Below, piece by piece: positions 27,484 to 36,026 of a stretch of DNA of 64,000 nt. Source of the stretch: JAKAGZ01 sp963748105 (GTDB taxonomy: Bacteria; Bacteroidota; Ignavibacteria; Ignavibacteriales; Ignavibacteriaceae); contig CAVVHP010000007.1 in the NCBI GenBank assembly GCA_963748105.1, forward strand, positions 62,001-126,000. Reading direction: 5' to 3'. How positions within the stretch are numbered: position 1 is the stretch's first letter; each line of letters begins with the position of its first letter. The notes below the pieces were generated by a model. That model was not told the DNA's origin, searched no databases, and saw nothing but the letters and a program-made list of their open reading frames with translations. Made by a program: the position numbers and the translations under genes.

Positions 27484-28729
27484 TTAATCCGCTTACTCCG
27501 CCTGCCCTGGATTTAATAAATTCATCAATGCTGTGTGCGTCATAAACTTTGAAGCTTTCCTGAATTTCTTCAAGATATTGAGTCAGTCTTAAATATCCGC
27601 CCGGTTTGAGAAGATCAGAACAGACTGTAACCGGTTTTAAGTTACATCCTAAAGTATCTGAAACATTAAAAGCATCCACGCCGGCGGAGAATGAGATATC
27701 AAGCTCCCCATCAAATTCTGACTGGAGTTTCGCAGCTAAATTTATGGTAAGCGGGTGGAGCGCTCTCCCGCTTGTATAGACCATCTTTTCTTTTGCAGGA
27801 AGCCACCTAGTAGAATTCGTTGATTCAAGAGTATTGCTTAATTTTACTCCGAATTGTACACCGGATTCTTTCGCTTTTGTCGATAAGCTGTTAATAATTC
27901 TGATAGCGTCCGGAAATTTAAGATCGTGTTCAAAAGTCTCGTCGGGAATTGCAACCCTGTAGCCGAGTTTATCATTTAATATTGCTCTTAATTTTTCCGC
28001 GCCCAATAATGTAGGATTAAGTTTTACAGCGGTATGGAGTTTTCTTTCTTTGATCAGGTAACTGCAGATCTTTTCTATTTCATCCGGCGGACAACCATGC
28101 ATTGTTGATAAAGTAATATTATCCGAAATGCAGGAGTGAATGTTTAAGCTTTTAACAGCCGGGTATAAGCCGCTTATCCTTTCTAATTTATTTTCAAGTT
28201 CGAATTTGCAGTTGTTCATTTTATCAAAAAACCACTGGACGTTTGGTTTTAAAATGCCCGCATAGTCGTAACCTACACTCAAATTAAAAATGAACCCGTT
28301 TTCATTTTGGTTCCCGCCAAATTTATGTTTGAGCAAATGGATTATTATCCAGGCATTCAGATATTCATCGAATGAATCCTGAATTTTCAATTCCTGGGAC
28401 CACTCGCAGTTATAACCCTCGTCTTCCATATCTATACAGGGTTTTACGACTTCAATTTCATCCAGAGTTTGAACAGTCTTGAGTTCAATATACCGCGCGC
28501 CGCAAAGCCATGAGGCAATAATATTATGTGCTAGCTGTGAATGAGGTCCAGCAGCTACTCCGATTGGCGTATCGAGCAATTTCCCGTAGCGCTTCATTTT
28601 GAAGGGATCATTCCTTCCGGGAGTAAAGAACAGTTCCTTATAAATTCCGAAAATTCTTCCCTGTTTCTCTTCTTCAAGAATCCATTTTAAGAGCTTTTCT
28701 ATGGGGATATTGTGAAACCTGTCACTCAT
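27428..28729 (-). CDS. ygfK: YgfK N-terminal part (fragment 1 of 3): dihydroorotate-dehydrogenase-like domain
   Basis: This 433-codon frame is the start of a YgfK-type protein (often annotated putative selenate reductase subunit). It shows the flavin TIM-barrel signature of dihydropyrimidine/dihydroorotate dehydrogenases: GVAAGPHSQLAHN, ELKTVQ, FNLSVGYDYAG and the STMHGCPPDEIEKI segment. The frame runs off into KKFERICRRCNRE at the frameshift. With one surplus base removed at each of two sites, bases 28729-25410 form 1105 codons in one frame, close to E. coli YgfK (about 1030). The start overlaps the xdhC stop by 8 bases. In urate/purine clusters YgfK is thought to be a reductase or electron-transfer unit. 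Confidence 0.85.
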   Translation of the reverse strand: MSDRFHNIPIEKLLKWILEEEKQGRIFGIYKELFFTPGRNDPFKMKRYGKLLDTPIGVAAGPHSQLAHNIIASWLCGARYIELKTVQTLDEIEVVKPCIDMEDEGYNCEWSQELKIQDSFDEYLNAWIIIHLLKHKFGGNQNENGFIFNLSVGYDYAGILKPNVQWFFDKMNNCKFELENKLERISGLYPAVKSLNIHSCISDNITLSTMHGCPPDEIEKICSYLIKERKLHTAVKLNPTLLGAEKLRAILNDKLGYRVAIPDETFEHDLKFPDAIRIINSLSTKAKESGVQFGVKLSNTLESTNSTRWLPAKEKMVYTSGRALHPLTINLAAKLQSEFDGELDISFSAGVDAFNVSDTLGCNLKPVTVCSDLLKPGGYLRLTQYLEEIQESFKVYDAHSIDEFIKSRAGGVSGLNDGRIKKFERICRRCNRE

Positions 28730-29705
28730 TCTCTTTTCCGGCTTTTTTTGCGTTTTTCACTTTAATAATTTCAGCGGCAATACTAATACCGATTTCCTCC
28801 GGAGATTCAGCTTCAATTTCTATACCGATCGGCGTATGAATTTTCTTCAATAATTCCGGCTCAATTCCATTTTCGATTAATTTTTCAAAAATGCTTTTAA
28901 TCTTTACCTTGCTTCCCATTAGCCCGATGTATTTTAATTTTCTGGGTATAATAGATTTTAACGCGGCAAGATCGGTATCGTGTTCAGAAGTCACAACAAC
29001 AGCGTAAGATTTATCGCCTTCGATAATGTGCTTTCCAACCTCTTCATATGATATAAATAATTTTTTATTCGTGTATGTATTATTTAACATAGTAAAAACA
29101 TTTTCCCGGGGATCGATAGTTACTATATAAAAATCCTGAGTAGACAAAACTTTTGAAACAGCAAGTCCAACGTGTCCGCCGCCAATTACATAAATAATAT
29201 TTGGCGTTCCCGAATTCTCTTCATAAGTCCATTCATTTTCTGAATTATAATTAAATAATATTTTATTGCCGTTTATATTTGAATTATCGAACATAATATC
29301 TAAAGGAGTTATTTTAAGAATTCCGCTTTTGAACTCATTATAACTATTAATAAGACTTGAAAGAAAAGTTAATTTGTCAGCATTCAAAGATTTTAGAATT
29401 AATGTTTCCGTTCCTCCGCAAATTAAACCGGATTTATCGGCCGGTGCGGTTTTATTATGATATAACTTTTTAACCATGCTTATGCTGTTACCCTTTGCAA
29501 TAAGGTTCCTGCATTCTTCAAGCAACCGGTACTCCATTATTCCACCACCCACGGTACCGGCAAGGTTTCCATCGGAAGAAACTGCCATCTTAAATCCTGC
29601 CCTTCCTGGAGAAGATTTACTCGATTCGGCGACAACCATTAGCATTACGGATAAATTTGCTTTCAGTTTTTCTTCAATAAATTTCCATAAATCGATTTCT
29701 TTCAT
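28722..29705 (-). CDS. xdhC: XdhC/CoxI family molybdenum-enzyme maturation factor
   Basis: A 327-residue XdhC-type protein. The N-terminal domain has the SSPGRAGFKM and GTVGGGIMEY motifs. The C-terminal Rossmann domain has VIGGGHVGLAVSKVL. XdhC binds the molybdenum cofactor and supports its sulfuration and insertion into xanthine dehydrogenase. It lies 36 bases downstream of the xdhB-type gene and overlaps the ygfK start by 8 bases. The context fits cofactor delivery to both molybdenum hydroxylases of the island. Confidence 0.92.
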   Translation of the reverse strand: MKEIDLWKFIEEKLKANLSVMLMVVAESSKSSPGRAGFKMAVSSDGNLAGTVGGGIMEYRLLEECRNLIAKGNSISMVKKLYHNKTAPADKSGLICGGTETLILKSLNADKLTFLSSLINSYNEFKSGILKITPLDIMFDNSNINGNKILFNYNSENEWTYEENSGTPNIIYVIGGGHVGLAVSKVLSTQDFYIVTIDPRENVFTMLNNTYTNKKLFISYEEVGKHIIEGDKSYAVVVTSEHDTDLAALKSIIPRKLKYIGLMGSKVKIKSIFEKLIENGIEPELLKKIHTPIGIEIEAESPEEIGISIAAEIIKVKNAKKAGKENE

Positions 29706-29741
29706 TAAGCGAGCCTTTAATTTGAACTCAAGTGATAAAAC

Positions 29742-32027
29742 CTAGTTTGGCGAAGGAACCGGTTTTGTGCTCTTACTGTAAAGAGCCATCAAAACTCTTT
29801 CAGGGGTTATCGGAGCGGATATTTTAAATTCTTCTTCAGGTCGGAATGCTTTCATTGCATTCAAAATTGCAAAGTAAGCCCCGATACCATACATTAATGG
29901 TGGTTCACCAATTGCTTTTGAATGGAATGGGCCGAATGGATTTTCTGAATCTTCCAGGAAGATTACTTCAATTTCTTTTGGCGCAGAATAAATGTCAGGA
30001 ACTTTATAGGTCGATAAACTATTAGAAAGCAGCATTCCTTCTTTAGAATGGGCAATCTCTTCAACAGTCAGCCAGCCGATTCCCTGGGCAATTGCTCCCT
30101 CGGCCTGCCCGCGATCAACTACGGGACTAAGACTTTTTCCAAAATCGTGCACGGCTTTTACGGAATCGATTGTATATGTTCCCCGGAGACAATCTAATGT
30201 AACTGTTATTATTGCTGTTCCATAAACATGATAAGCAAAAGGTCTGCCTTTGTTAATTTTTTTGTCGAAATAAATATCAGGTGTTGCGTAGTAAGCCTGG
30301 GCTGAGAGGCTTATTCTTTTTTGATATGTCTTTATAATTAGTTCGTTCCACTCTAATTCAGTTTTTCTGCCTTTATGAAAAACTACACCATCTTCTAATT
30401 TTAGCTCATCTGTATCTTTAATTCCTAATATTTCACCCGCTGACTTTAACAGCCGTTTTAATAAAATATTTGAAGCTAAAATTGCGGCATTCCCGTTTAA
30501 ATCAGCCCCGCTGCTCGCGGCAGTGGCGGATGTATTTGCAATCCTTGTTGTATTGGTTGTTTCGATCCTGATTTTATCTGCATTAACTGACAAAGTTTTT
30601 GAAACCGCGTTTTTAATCTTAACATTTACGCCCTGTCCCATTTCGACTGCAGCAGTGCTTACCCCGATACTACCATCTGTATAAATGTGAACCAATGCAC
30701 TTGCCTGGTTGAGAAATGAATTTGTGAAAGAAATACCAAAACAAATCGGCATCAGTGCAGACCCTTTTTTGAATTGATGATTATTCCCGTTGAATTTATC
30801 TATTTCATTTTTTGTCTTTTTATAATTGAAATTTTCAAGTGCCTGTTCCCAGCACCTGTCAGCCTGGCATCTTTCAACTTTTTGACCGTAATAAAATGAT
30901 TGTCCTTCCTTTAATAGATTTTTCTTCTGAATTTCCCCGGCGTCGATTCCCATTTTTTGTGCCGCTTTGTGGATTGCCGCCTCAATTACAAATTTCCCTT
31001 GCGGTCCTCCAAATCCCCTGAAGGCAGTATTGGGTGCCAGATTTGTTTTACAACTTATTGCCGTTGTCCTTACATTTGGAATAAAGTAGCTGTTTGTCGC
31101 ATGGAATAAAGTTCTCTCAAGAATAGCGGGGGAAAGGTCGGCTACCGCGCCGGCGTTTTGATAAAATGTTGCTTCGTAGGCAATGATTTTTCCATCAGAT
31201 GTCAGACCGATTTTAAAATCAGAGGAATAAGGATGACGCTTACCGGTTATTCTCATGTCATCCATCCTTGGCAGGACAAGCTTTACTGGTCTGTTCAATT
31301 TTGATGCGGCCAGTGCCGCCATAACTGCCCAGTGAGTTGCCTGGTCTTCTTTTCCTCCGAAGGCGCCGCCAAGCCTTAAAACATCGACTTCTATATTGTG
31401 CATACTCATAGCCAGTATTCTTGCGGCGGCGCGCTGAACGGCGGTCGGGCTCTGTGTGGATGATATTATTTTGATCTTTCCGCCTTCTTCAGGAATAGCG
31501 AGTGCACCCTGCGTTTCCAGGTAAAGGTGTTCCTGTCCACCGGTTTCAGCCTTACCTTCCACAATTATTTTACAATCTTTCCATGCACTATCCGTGTCAC
31601 CGAAAGAAAATGTTCTTGGAGGCATAATAAGGCTATTTTTTTCAAATGCTTCCCGTGGATCAGTAATTACCGGTAATTTTTCGTATTCAATCTTAATCTT
31701 CCCGGCTGCCTTTTTAGCGGTTTCAATTGAATCAGCAACAACTATTCCTATCGGCTCACCCATAAACTGAACATCATCAACCGCAAAGAGTGTCTCATCC
31801 TGTATTATCCCCCCAACCTGGTTAATTCCCGGGATATCTTTGTGAGTGTAGATTCCTATTACCCCGGGAATATTTATTGCGTCTTTAATAGTAATTGATA
31901 GAATATTTCCGTGGGCAATAGTTGAATCGAAAACTTTCGCATAGAGAGTTCCTTCAGGAACAATTATATCGTCGATAAATTGAGATTCGCCCTTAACGTG
32001 TTTTTCGATATCGATGTTGCTCTTCAT
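29742..32027 (-). CDS. xdhB: xanthine dehydrogenase molybdopterin-binding subunit (XdhB type)
   Basis: A 761-residue large subunit of a xanthine-dehydrogenase-family enzyme. Typical motifs are LGGAFGGKED, AFRGFGGPQGKF, EMGQGVNVKI and the catalytic glutamate region KAIGEPPLMYGIGAYF near the C-terminus. It binds the molybdopterin cofactor and is the site of purine hydroxylation. It overlaps the XdhA-type small subunit by ATGA, so the two form an XdhAB enzyme with separate small (FeS/FAD) and large (Mo) subunits, as in Rhodobacter. Substrate (hypoxanthine, xanthine or another heterocycle) cannot be fixed by sequence. Confidence 0.92.
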   Translation of the reverse strand: MKSNIDIEKHVKGESQFIDDIIVPEGTLYAKVFDSTIAHGNILSITIKDAINIPGVIGIYTHKDIPGINQVGGIIQDETLFAVDDVQFMGEPIGIVVADSIETAKKAAGKIKIEYEKLPVITDPREAFEKNSLIMPPRTFSFGDTDSAWKDCKIIVEGKAETGGQEHLYLETQGALAIPEEGGKIKIISSTQSPTAVQRAAARILAMSMHNIEVDVLRLGGAFGGKEDQATHWAVMAALAASKLNRPVKLVLPRMDDMRITGKRHPYSSDFKIGLTSDGKIIAYEATFYQNAGAVADLSPAILERTLFHATNSYFIPNVRTTAISCKTNLAPNTAFRGFGGPQGKFVIEAAIHKAAQKMGIDAGEIQKKNLLKEGQSFYYGQKVERCQADRCWEQALENFNYKKTKNEIDKFNGNNHQFKKGSALMPICFGISFTNSFLNQASALVHIYTDGSIGVSTAAVEMGQGVNVKIKNAVSKTLSVNADKIRIETTNTTRIANTSATAASSGADLNGNAAILASNILLKRLLKSAGEILGIKDTDELKLEDGVVFHKGRKTELEWNELIIKTYQKRISLSAQAYYATPDIYFDKKINKGRPFAYHVYGTAIITVTLDCLRGTYTIDSVKAVHDFGKSLSPVVDRGQAEGAIAQGIGWLTVEEIAHSKEGMLLSNSLSTYKVPDIYSAPKEIEVIFLEDSENPFGPFHSKAIGEPPLMYGIGAYFAILNAMKAFRPEEEFKISAPITPERVLMALYSKSTKPVPSPN

Positions 32028-33472
32028 ACAAAAGCTTCCATTTTGATTAAATCAGGAAATAGTTCAATAAAATGAGCTTTGAATAATTGTTCGATTAATA
32101 ATCGTTTGTATTCTGCGCTACCGCGTACATCGCTTATTGGAGAAATCTCAGATTCCAGAACCTGTAATGCATCATCAATGAGTTGTGGTTCTATTTTTTT
32201 ATCTATTAAAAATTCAGATGTCATTTTAAGGTAAAGCGGAACAGGGGCAACTCCGCCGGCGGAAACATGGGCATTCTTAATGATGGCTTTTTCAGTTTCA
32301 AGATAAATTGCTGAATTGGCGCTGGCTATATCCAGATAAGTCCGTTTGGAAACTTTTTCGAAATTGAACAGTCCATTTTTACCCGGTAATTTAAAATCTA
32401 TTGATTCAACGTACTCTCCGGAGTTTAAATCAAGGATTTTATATCCTTTATAAAAATCCTTTAATAAAACTTTTCTTTTATTCTTTCCGTTGGTTAAAGT
32501 TACGCCCGAATTTAAAGCCAGAAAGAATATTGTCATGTCTCCGATTGGAGAAGCATTAACTATATTTCCTCCTATCGTTGCGCTGTTCCTTATAGGAAGG
32601 GAAGCGATAAGGTCCATAAATTTATTCATGCGGGGGAAGTAATTGCAAAATAACTCTGAATTTTTTAGCATTTCAAATGTGGTAGTAGCGCCCACAGTAC
32701 ACATTTCCTTATCAGCATTAATAAATGATAAATCCTTTTCGGCCATTAACGTGGTGTCTGATTCAAGTAGTTCATCCGGTATCTGCACAAAAACGTCCGT
32801 TCCACCGGAAATAATCTTTTTTATCTCGCGTGTTTTTCCATTTGATTTGTGCAGCACAAATTCTTTGAGGCGCCCGGGTATCTCAGAAAAATATCCGGGA
32901 AGGAAATTAATCTTTACGAGTTCACTAATTCTGTCAGCTGAATTATTATTTGTATAAAGTTTATCCCCTATGTTTTTTAGAACATTTTTGATGGAAGTAT
33001 AACCTGTACACCTGCAAATATTTCCCGCAATTGCATTTTCAGCTGCTTCAAAATTAAAGGTATTATTATTAATGAGATAACCGGTAAGTGAAACCACGAA
33101 GCCCGGAGTGCAGAACCCGCACTGCGAGGCGCCTTCATTAATAAATTCCTTCTGAATTGTTGTAAAGGTTTCAGAATTAATCCCTTCAATTGTTACAATG
33201 TGTTTTTTATTAATATTTCCGAGTGGCAGCAAGCAGGAGTTAACAGATTTGTATTCTGTTTTATTATTATTAAGTGAGCCAACGAGAACAGTGCAGGCGC
33301 CGCAATCGCCCTCTTTACACCCCTCTTTTGTGCCGGTCAGATGTTTTTGTTTCCTGATAAAGTCCAGTAATACCATAGCAGGATTCGACTTTATAGAAAC
33401 GAATTCATTATTTAATATGAATCTGATTTCTTTTGTCACGGTTTCATCACCGTTAATTATTCTATTAACCAC
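32024..33472 (-). CDS. xdhA: xanthine dehydrogenase FeS/FAD subunit (XdhA type)
   Basis: A 482-residue small subunit. The [2Fe-2S] domains carry GCKEGDCGACTV, QCGFCTPG and NICRCTGY. A CO-dehydrogenase-type FAD domain follows, with SGGTDVFVQIP and SLPIRNSATIGGNI. It passes electrons from the Mo subunit to NAD+. The reported start is GTG at 33472; a second GTG eleven codons later (33439) gives MTKEIRF, the more usual N-terminus, and leaves a perfect inverted repeat upstream of the gene. It is the first gene of the minus-strand operon that runs through xdhB, xdhC, ygfK and the fused hydroxylase. Confidence 0.92.
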   Translation of the reverse strand: MVNRIINGDETVTKEIRFILNNEFVSIKSNPAMVLLDFIRKQKHLTGTKEGCKEGDCGACTVLVGSLNNNKTEYKSVNSCLLPLGNINKKHIVTIEGINSETFTTIQKEFINEGASQCGFCTPGFVVSLTGYLINNNTFNFEAAENAIAGNICRCTGYTSIKNVLKNIGDKLYTNNNSADRISELVKINFLPGYFSEIPGRLKEFVLHKSNGKTREIKKIISGGTDVFVQIPDELLESDTTLMAEKDLSFINADKEMCTVGATTTFEMLKNSELFCNYFPRMNKFMDLIASLPIRNSATIGGNIVNASPIGDMTIFFLALNSGVTLTNGKNKRKVLLKDFYKGYKILDLNSGEYVESIDFKLPGKNGLFNFEKVSKRTYLDIASANSAIYLETEKAIIKNAHVSAGGVAPVPLYLKMTSEFLIDKKIEPQLIDDALQVLESEISPISDVRGSAEYKRLLIEQLFKAHFIELFPDLIKMEAFV

Positions 33473-33493
33473 TGTAAAACAATTATTTACAGT
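33471..33493. promoter_or_regulatory. perfect palindrome, likely operator of the xdh operon
   Basis: ACTGTAAA (33471-33478) and TTTACAGT (33486-33493) are perfect inverted copies separated by 7 bases. The site lies at the proposed upstream GTG of xdhA and just before the likelier GTG at 33439. Its symmetry and position suggest a binding site for a dimeric repressor or activator of the minus-strand purine operon. I do not recognise the regulator family, and I did not see a second copy in front of the plus-strand half. Confidence 0.55.
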
Positions 33494-33620
33494 AATTGAT
33501 AAGGAAAGTTATAAAAAAGTTGATGAGTTTCAAGAAGTGTTTGAATAATAATCTGAGAATCACTATTTTAGGGCGGCCGTTCTATGAGACTATTAATCGC
33601 AATATTACCGGAGAATAAAC

Positions 33621-34207
33621 TTGAATAAATTAATAATCGCAACCACTAACCAGGGGAAGCTAAGGGAAATAAAAAAGATATTTGCTGATCTGAAAATAGA
33701 TGTTCTGTCGCTATCAGATTTTCCCGGTTTCCCGGAAATAATTGAAGATGGAAATTCATTCGAAGAAAATGCAGAAATAAAAGCACGGGCGGTATTTGAA
33801 AGGACCGGGATTGCGGCCATTGGAGATGATTCCGGTCTGGCTGTTGAACAACTTGACGGTGCGCCGGGAATTTATTCCTCAAGGTATTCGGGTGAAGGCT
33901 GCAACATATGAATCTAATAACCTGAAATTACTTAGGGAGCTTGAAAATTTCCCTGAACCTCATCTTAGCAAAATTCGTATGTGCGGCTGTATTTCTTAAT
34001 GGGAAAGAAAAAATTGTTAGAAAGGGAGAGGTAAAAGGACAGATAATTAAAACTCCACGTGGTACAAATGGCTTTGGTTATGATCCGGTTTTTGTACCTG
34101 AAGGATTTAACCGGACTTTAGCTGAAATATCAACTGAAGAAAAGAATAAATTCAGCCACAGGGCAATTGCGTTTGGAGAGATGAAAATAGTACTTGAAAA
34201 GAAATGA
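33621..34207 (+). pseudogene. rdgB: RdgB/HAM1 XTP/dITP pyrophosphatase, two frameshifts
   Basis: The gene for the house-cleaning enzyme that hydrolyses XTP and dITP. The start is TTG at 33621 after a GGAG Shine-Dalgarno (IIATTNQGKLREI). The family core IGDDSGLAVEQLDGAPG and SRYSGEG lies in the first frame, ATYESNNLKLLRELENFPEP in the second, and KFVCAAVFLNGKEK to TPRGTNGFGYDPVF to SHRAIAFG in the third. Each change equals one surplus base, at about 33897-33902 and 33964-33969. Removing both gives 194 residues, normal for RdgB. The residues on either side of each break are well conserved, so the gene is probably intact in the organism and the breaks are sequence errors; real decay is possible. 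Confidence 0.85.
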
Positions 34208-34234
34208 GATAATCATAAAAATTTATTATAGGAA

Positions 34235-34334
34235 TGTCATTTCGAAGGGTCCTGACTTGTCAGGGCACTGAGAAATCTTTTACCATTAAAAAACAATAAG
34301 ATTTCTCTCCCGATAAATCGGGATCGAAATGACA
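34235..34334. repeat. REP-like palindromic element with three internal hairpins
   Basis: An element of about 100 bases bounded by 11-base inverted arms TGTCATTTCGA and TCGAAATGACA. Inside lie three further stems: CCTGAC-TT-GTCAGG (34251-34264), AGAAATCTT/AAGATTTCT (34271-34279 with 34298-34306) and TCCCGAT-AA-ATCGGGA (34308-34323). The outer stem plus the inner ones can fold into a multi-arm cruciform. It lies between the convergent rdgB and menaquinone methyltransferase genes and may act as a two-way terminator. The style is that of small non-autonomous repeats scattered in Bacteroidota-type genomes, from memory. Confidence 0.7.
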
Positions 34335-34343
34335 ATGCCCAAA

Positions 34344-35027
34344 TCATTTCTCTGCAATTACTACCTGTACAATTCCAAATGTTAAGCTGTGCCTCTCAAC
34401 TTTTTTGAAACCGGATATCTTTAATAATTTGGGTATATCAATTTTTTCATCAAATTCTTCAACTGATTTTGGGAGATATTTATAGGCTTCCTTGTCGCCT
34501 GATATAATTCCGCCTATAAGTGGAAGAATCCTTTTAAAATAAAATTTATATAATCCCTTAAATACAAGATTTGAAGGCAGGCGGAATTCTATAATAGTAG
34601 CCTTGCCGTTTTTCTTCAGCACTCTATGGAATGAATTAAATCCATGTTGAATGTCATAAAAATTTCTTACTCCGAATGCCACGGTAATATTTGTAACAGA
34701 TTCATCTTTGATGGGCATATTTTCCGCGACCATCTGTACATTTTTTCCGATTATCCAGTCACTTTTTTTATTAAAGAGTTTCAGCATATTAAATGAAAAA
34801 TCTGCACCGATTATATTTGCAACACCGAATTTTCTTGCGGCAATCGCTACATCACCTGTTCCGCAAGCAACATCGAGCAGAACTGAACGGGAATTAACTC
34901 CCGTTAATTCTAAAGCTTTTTTTCGCCAGTAGTAATCAACACCAAAACTTAAAAGGTGATTTAAAAAATCATAGTCGCCGGCAATTGATTCAAAAATTCG
35001 TCTTACCTGTATTTTCTTCTCAGCCAT
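34344..35027 (-). CDS. ubiE: demethylmenaquinone methyltransferase (UbiE/MenG)
   Basis: A 227-residue class I methyltransferase of the UbiE/MenG family. The N-terminus VRRIFESIAGDYDFLNHLLSF is diagnostic of the family start. Motif I is LLDVACGTGDVAI and a later family segment is NITVAFGVRNFYD. It adds the methyl group to demethylmenaquinone, the last step of menaquinone synthesis, at the membrane. With no ubiquinone genes visible, menaquinone is the likelier product. It overlaps the upstream PAP2 gene by 8 bases. Confidence 0.92.
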   Translation of the reverse strand: MAEKKIQVRRIFESIAGDYDFLNHLLSFGVDYYWRKKALELTGVNSRSVLLDVACGTGDVAIAARKFGVANIIGADFSFNMLKLFNKKSDWIIGKNVQMVAENMPIKDESVTNITVAFGVRNFYDIQHGFNSFHRVLKKNGKATIIEFRLPSNLVFKGLYKFYFKRILPLIGGIISGDKEAYKYLPKSVEEFDEKIDIPKLLKISGFKKVERHSLTFGIVQVVIAEK

Positions 35028-35991
35028 TTTTATCTTTTAGTTTAATATCCTCGTAATGAAATTCCGGTTGACCAATTTTCCTCTGCCACCAGTTAAAAAT
35101 ATATTTCCCGGACCAGACTGAAAACATCATAAACACGAGTCCCCCGGCAAGATCAACTACATAATGATACCACAAATACACGGTTGAAAATATTAAAAGT
35201 GTGCCAATAGGAATAAAGAAATATTTTGACCGGCTTTTTAGTTTTACCGAAAGATACATAACCAATAAGGTTATCATTGTATGACCACTCGGGAAAACAT
35301 CTCTCTGTACAATAGCCGCAGGATTTGGAGTGCCCGGGGAGATAGATTCACCAAGATTTACAAAATCTCTAAGGTAGTGTGTCAGCCATATTCCCGGAAG
35401 CTGAACGTTCAAAAGAGAAAAATCGTGTAGTGTGAAACGGGGGCCAACTCCCGGCAAAGCAAAATATCCAAGGTATGATAAGTAAAAGCCATAAATGATA
35501 GAAAAAATTGCATATTCAAAAACAATTCTTTCCTTATTCCTGAGCAGGAATAAGCATAACAAAATTGGCAGCAGATAAAAACTTCCATAAATAATTTGAA
35601 GTATTTCAGTCAACAGCGGAAAGGCAAATTTTTGTAAAACCTGTGTTGGATTTGCACCAAATATCCAGTAATCGATTTTTATAAAAAGCCAGTCGAAATC
35701 GTGCGGACGAAGCGGATGAATCATAAAATAGAGTTCTTTGAAGGTAAGCAGTACAAGGGGTGCAATATACCAGTAGTGAAATATTTTTATGATTGTGCTG
35801 TTGTATTTGCTCTCAAGATAGGTGATGATCATCACCATTGAAATTACGCCGCAATTTATAATTAAGAGCTGATCCCAGACAACAATTTTTTCGAAAAAGA
35901 TGATATTAATGAAACTAAGCAGTATGAAAAATAAAATGATTACAAGATCAAATGCTTTAAATGTTTTTAAAAAGGATTTTAAGTCGTTCAT
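35020..35991 (-). CDS. PAP2 superfamily membrane phosphatase / inositolphosphotransferase-like
   Basis: A 323-residue integral membrane protein with about eight hydrophobic segments. The C-terminal half has the PAP2-type active site: FPSGHTM (phosphatase motif 2) and YLWYHYVVDLAGG (motif 3, with the His and Asp of the catalytic set). The spacing and long N-terminal membrane part resemble the Aur1/Ipt1-type PAP2 branch rather than small undecaprenyl pyrophosphatases. It probably cleaves or transfers a lipid phosphate at the periplasmic face of the inner membrane. It is translationally coupled (8-base overlap) to the menaquinone methyltransferase gene. The exact lipid is unknown. Confidence 0.85.
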   Translation of the reverse strand: MNDLKSFLKTFKAFDLVIILFFILLSFINIIFFEKIVVWDQLLIINCGVISMVMIITYLESKYNSTIIKIFHYWYIAPLVLLTFKELYFMIHPLRPHDFDWLFIKIDYWIFGANPTQVLQKFAFPLLTEILQIIYGSFYLLPILLCLFLLRNKERIVFEYAIFSIIYGFYLSYLGYFALPGVGPRFTLHDFSLLNVQLPGIWLTHYLRDFVNLGESISPGTPNPAAIVQRDVFPSGHTMITLLVMYLSVKLKSRSKYFFIPIGTLLIFSTVYLWYHYVVDLAGGLVFMMFSVWSGKYIFNWWQRKIGQPEFHYEDIKLKDKNG

Positions 35992-36026
35992 CTGCCAGTT
36001 GAATTAATAAAAAAATCAGCCGAAGC

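Noticed and set aside
22178..33472. Uricase or allantoinase in the purine island
   Set aside because: No protein in the island shows urate oxidase or allantoinase features; the aerobic urate route is not represented.
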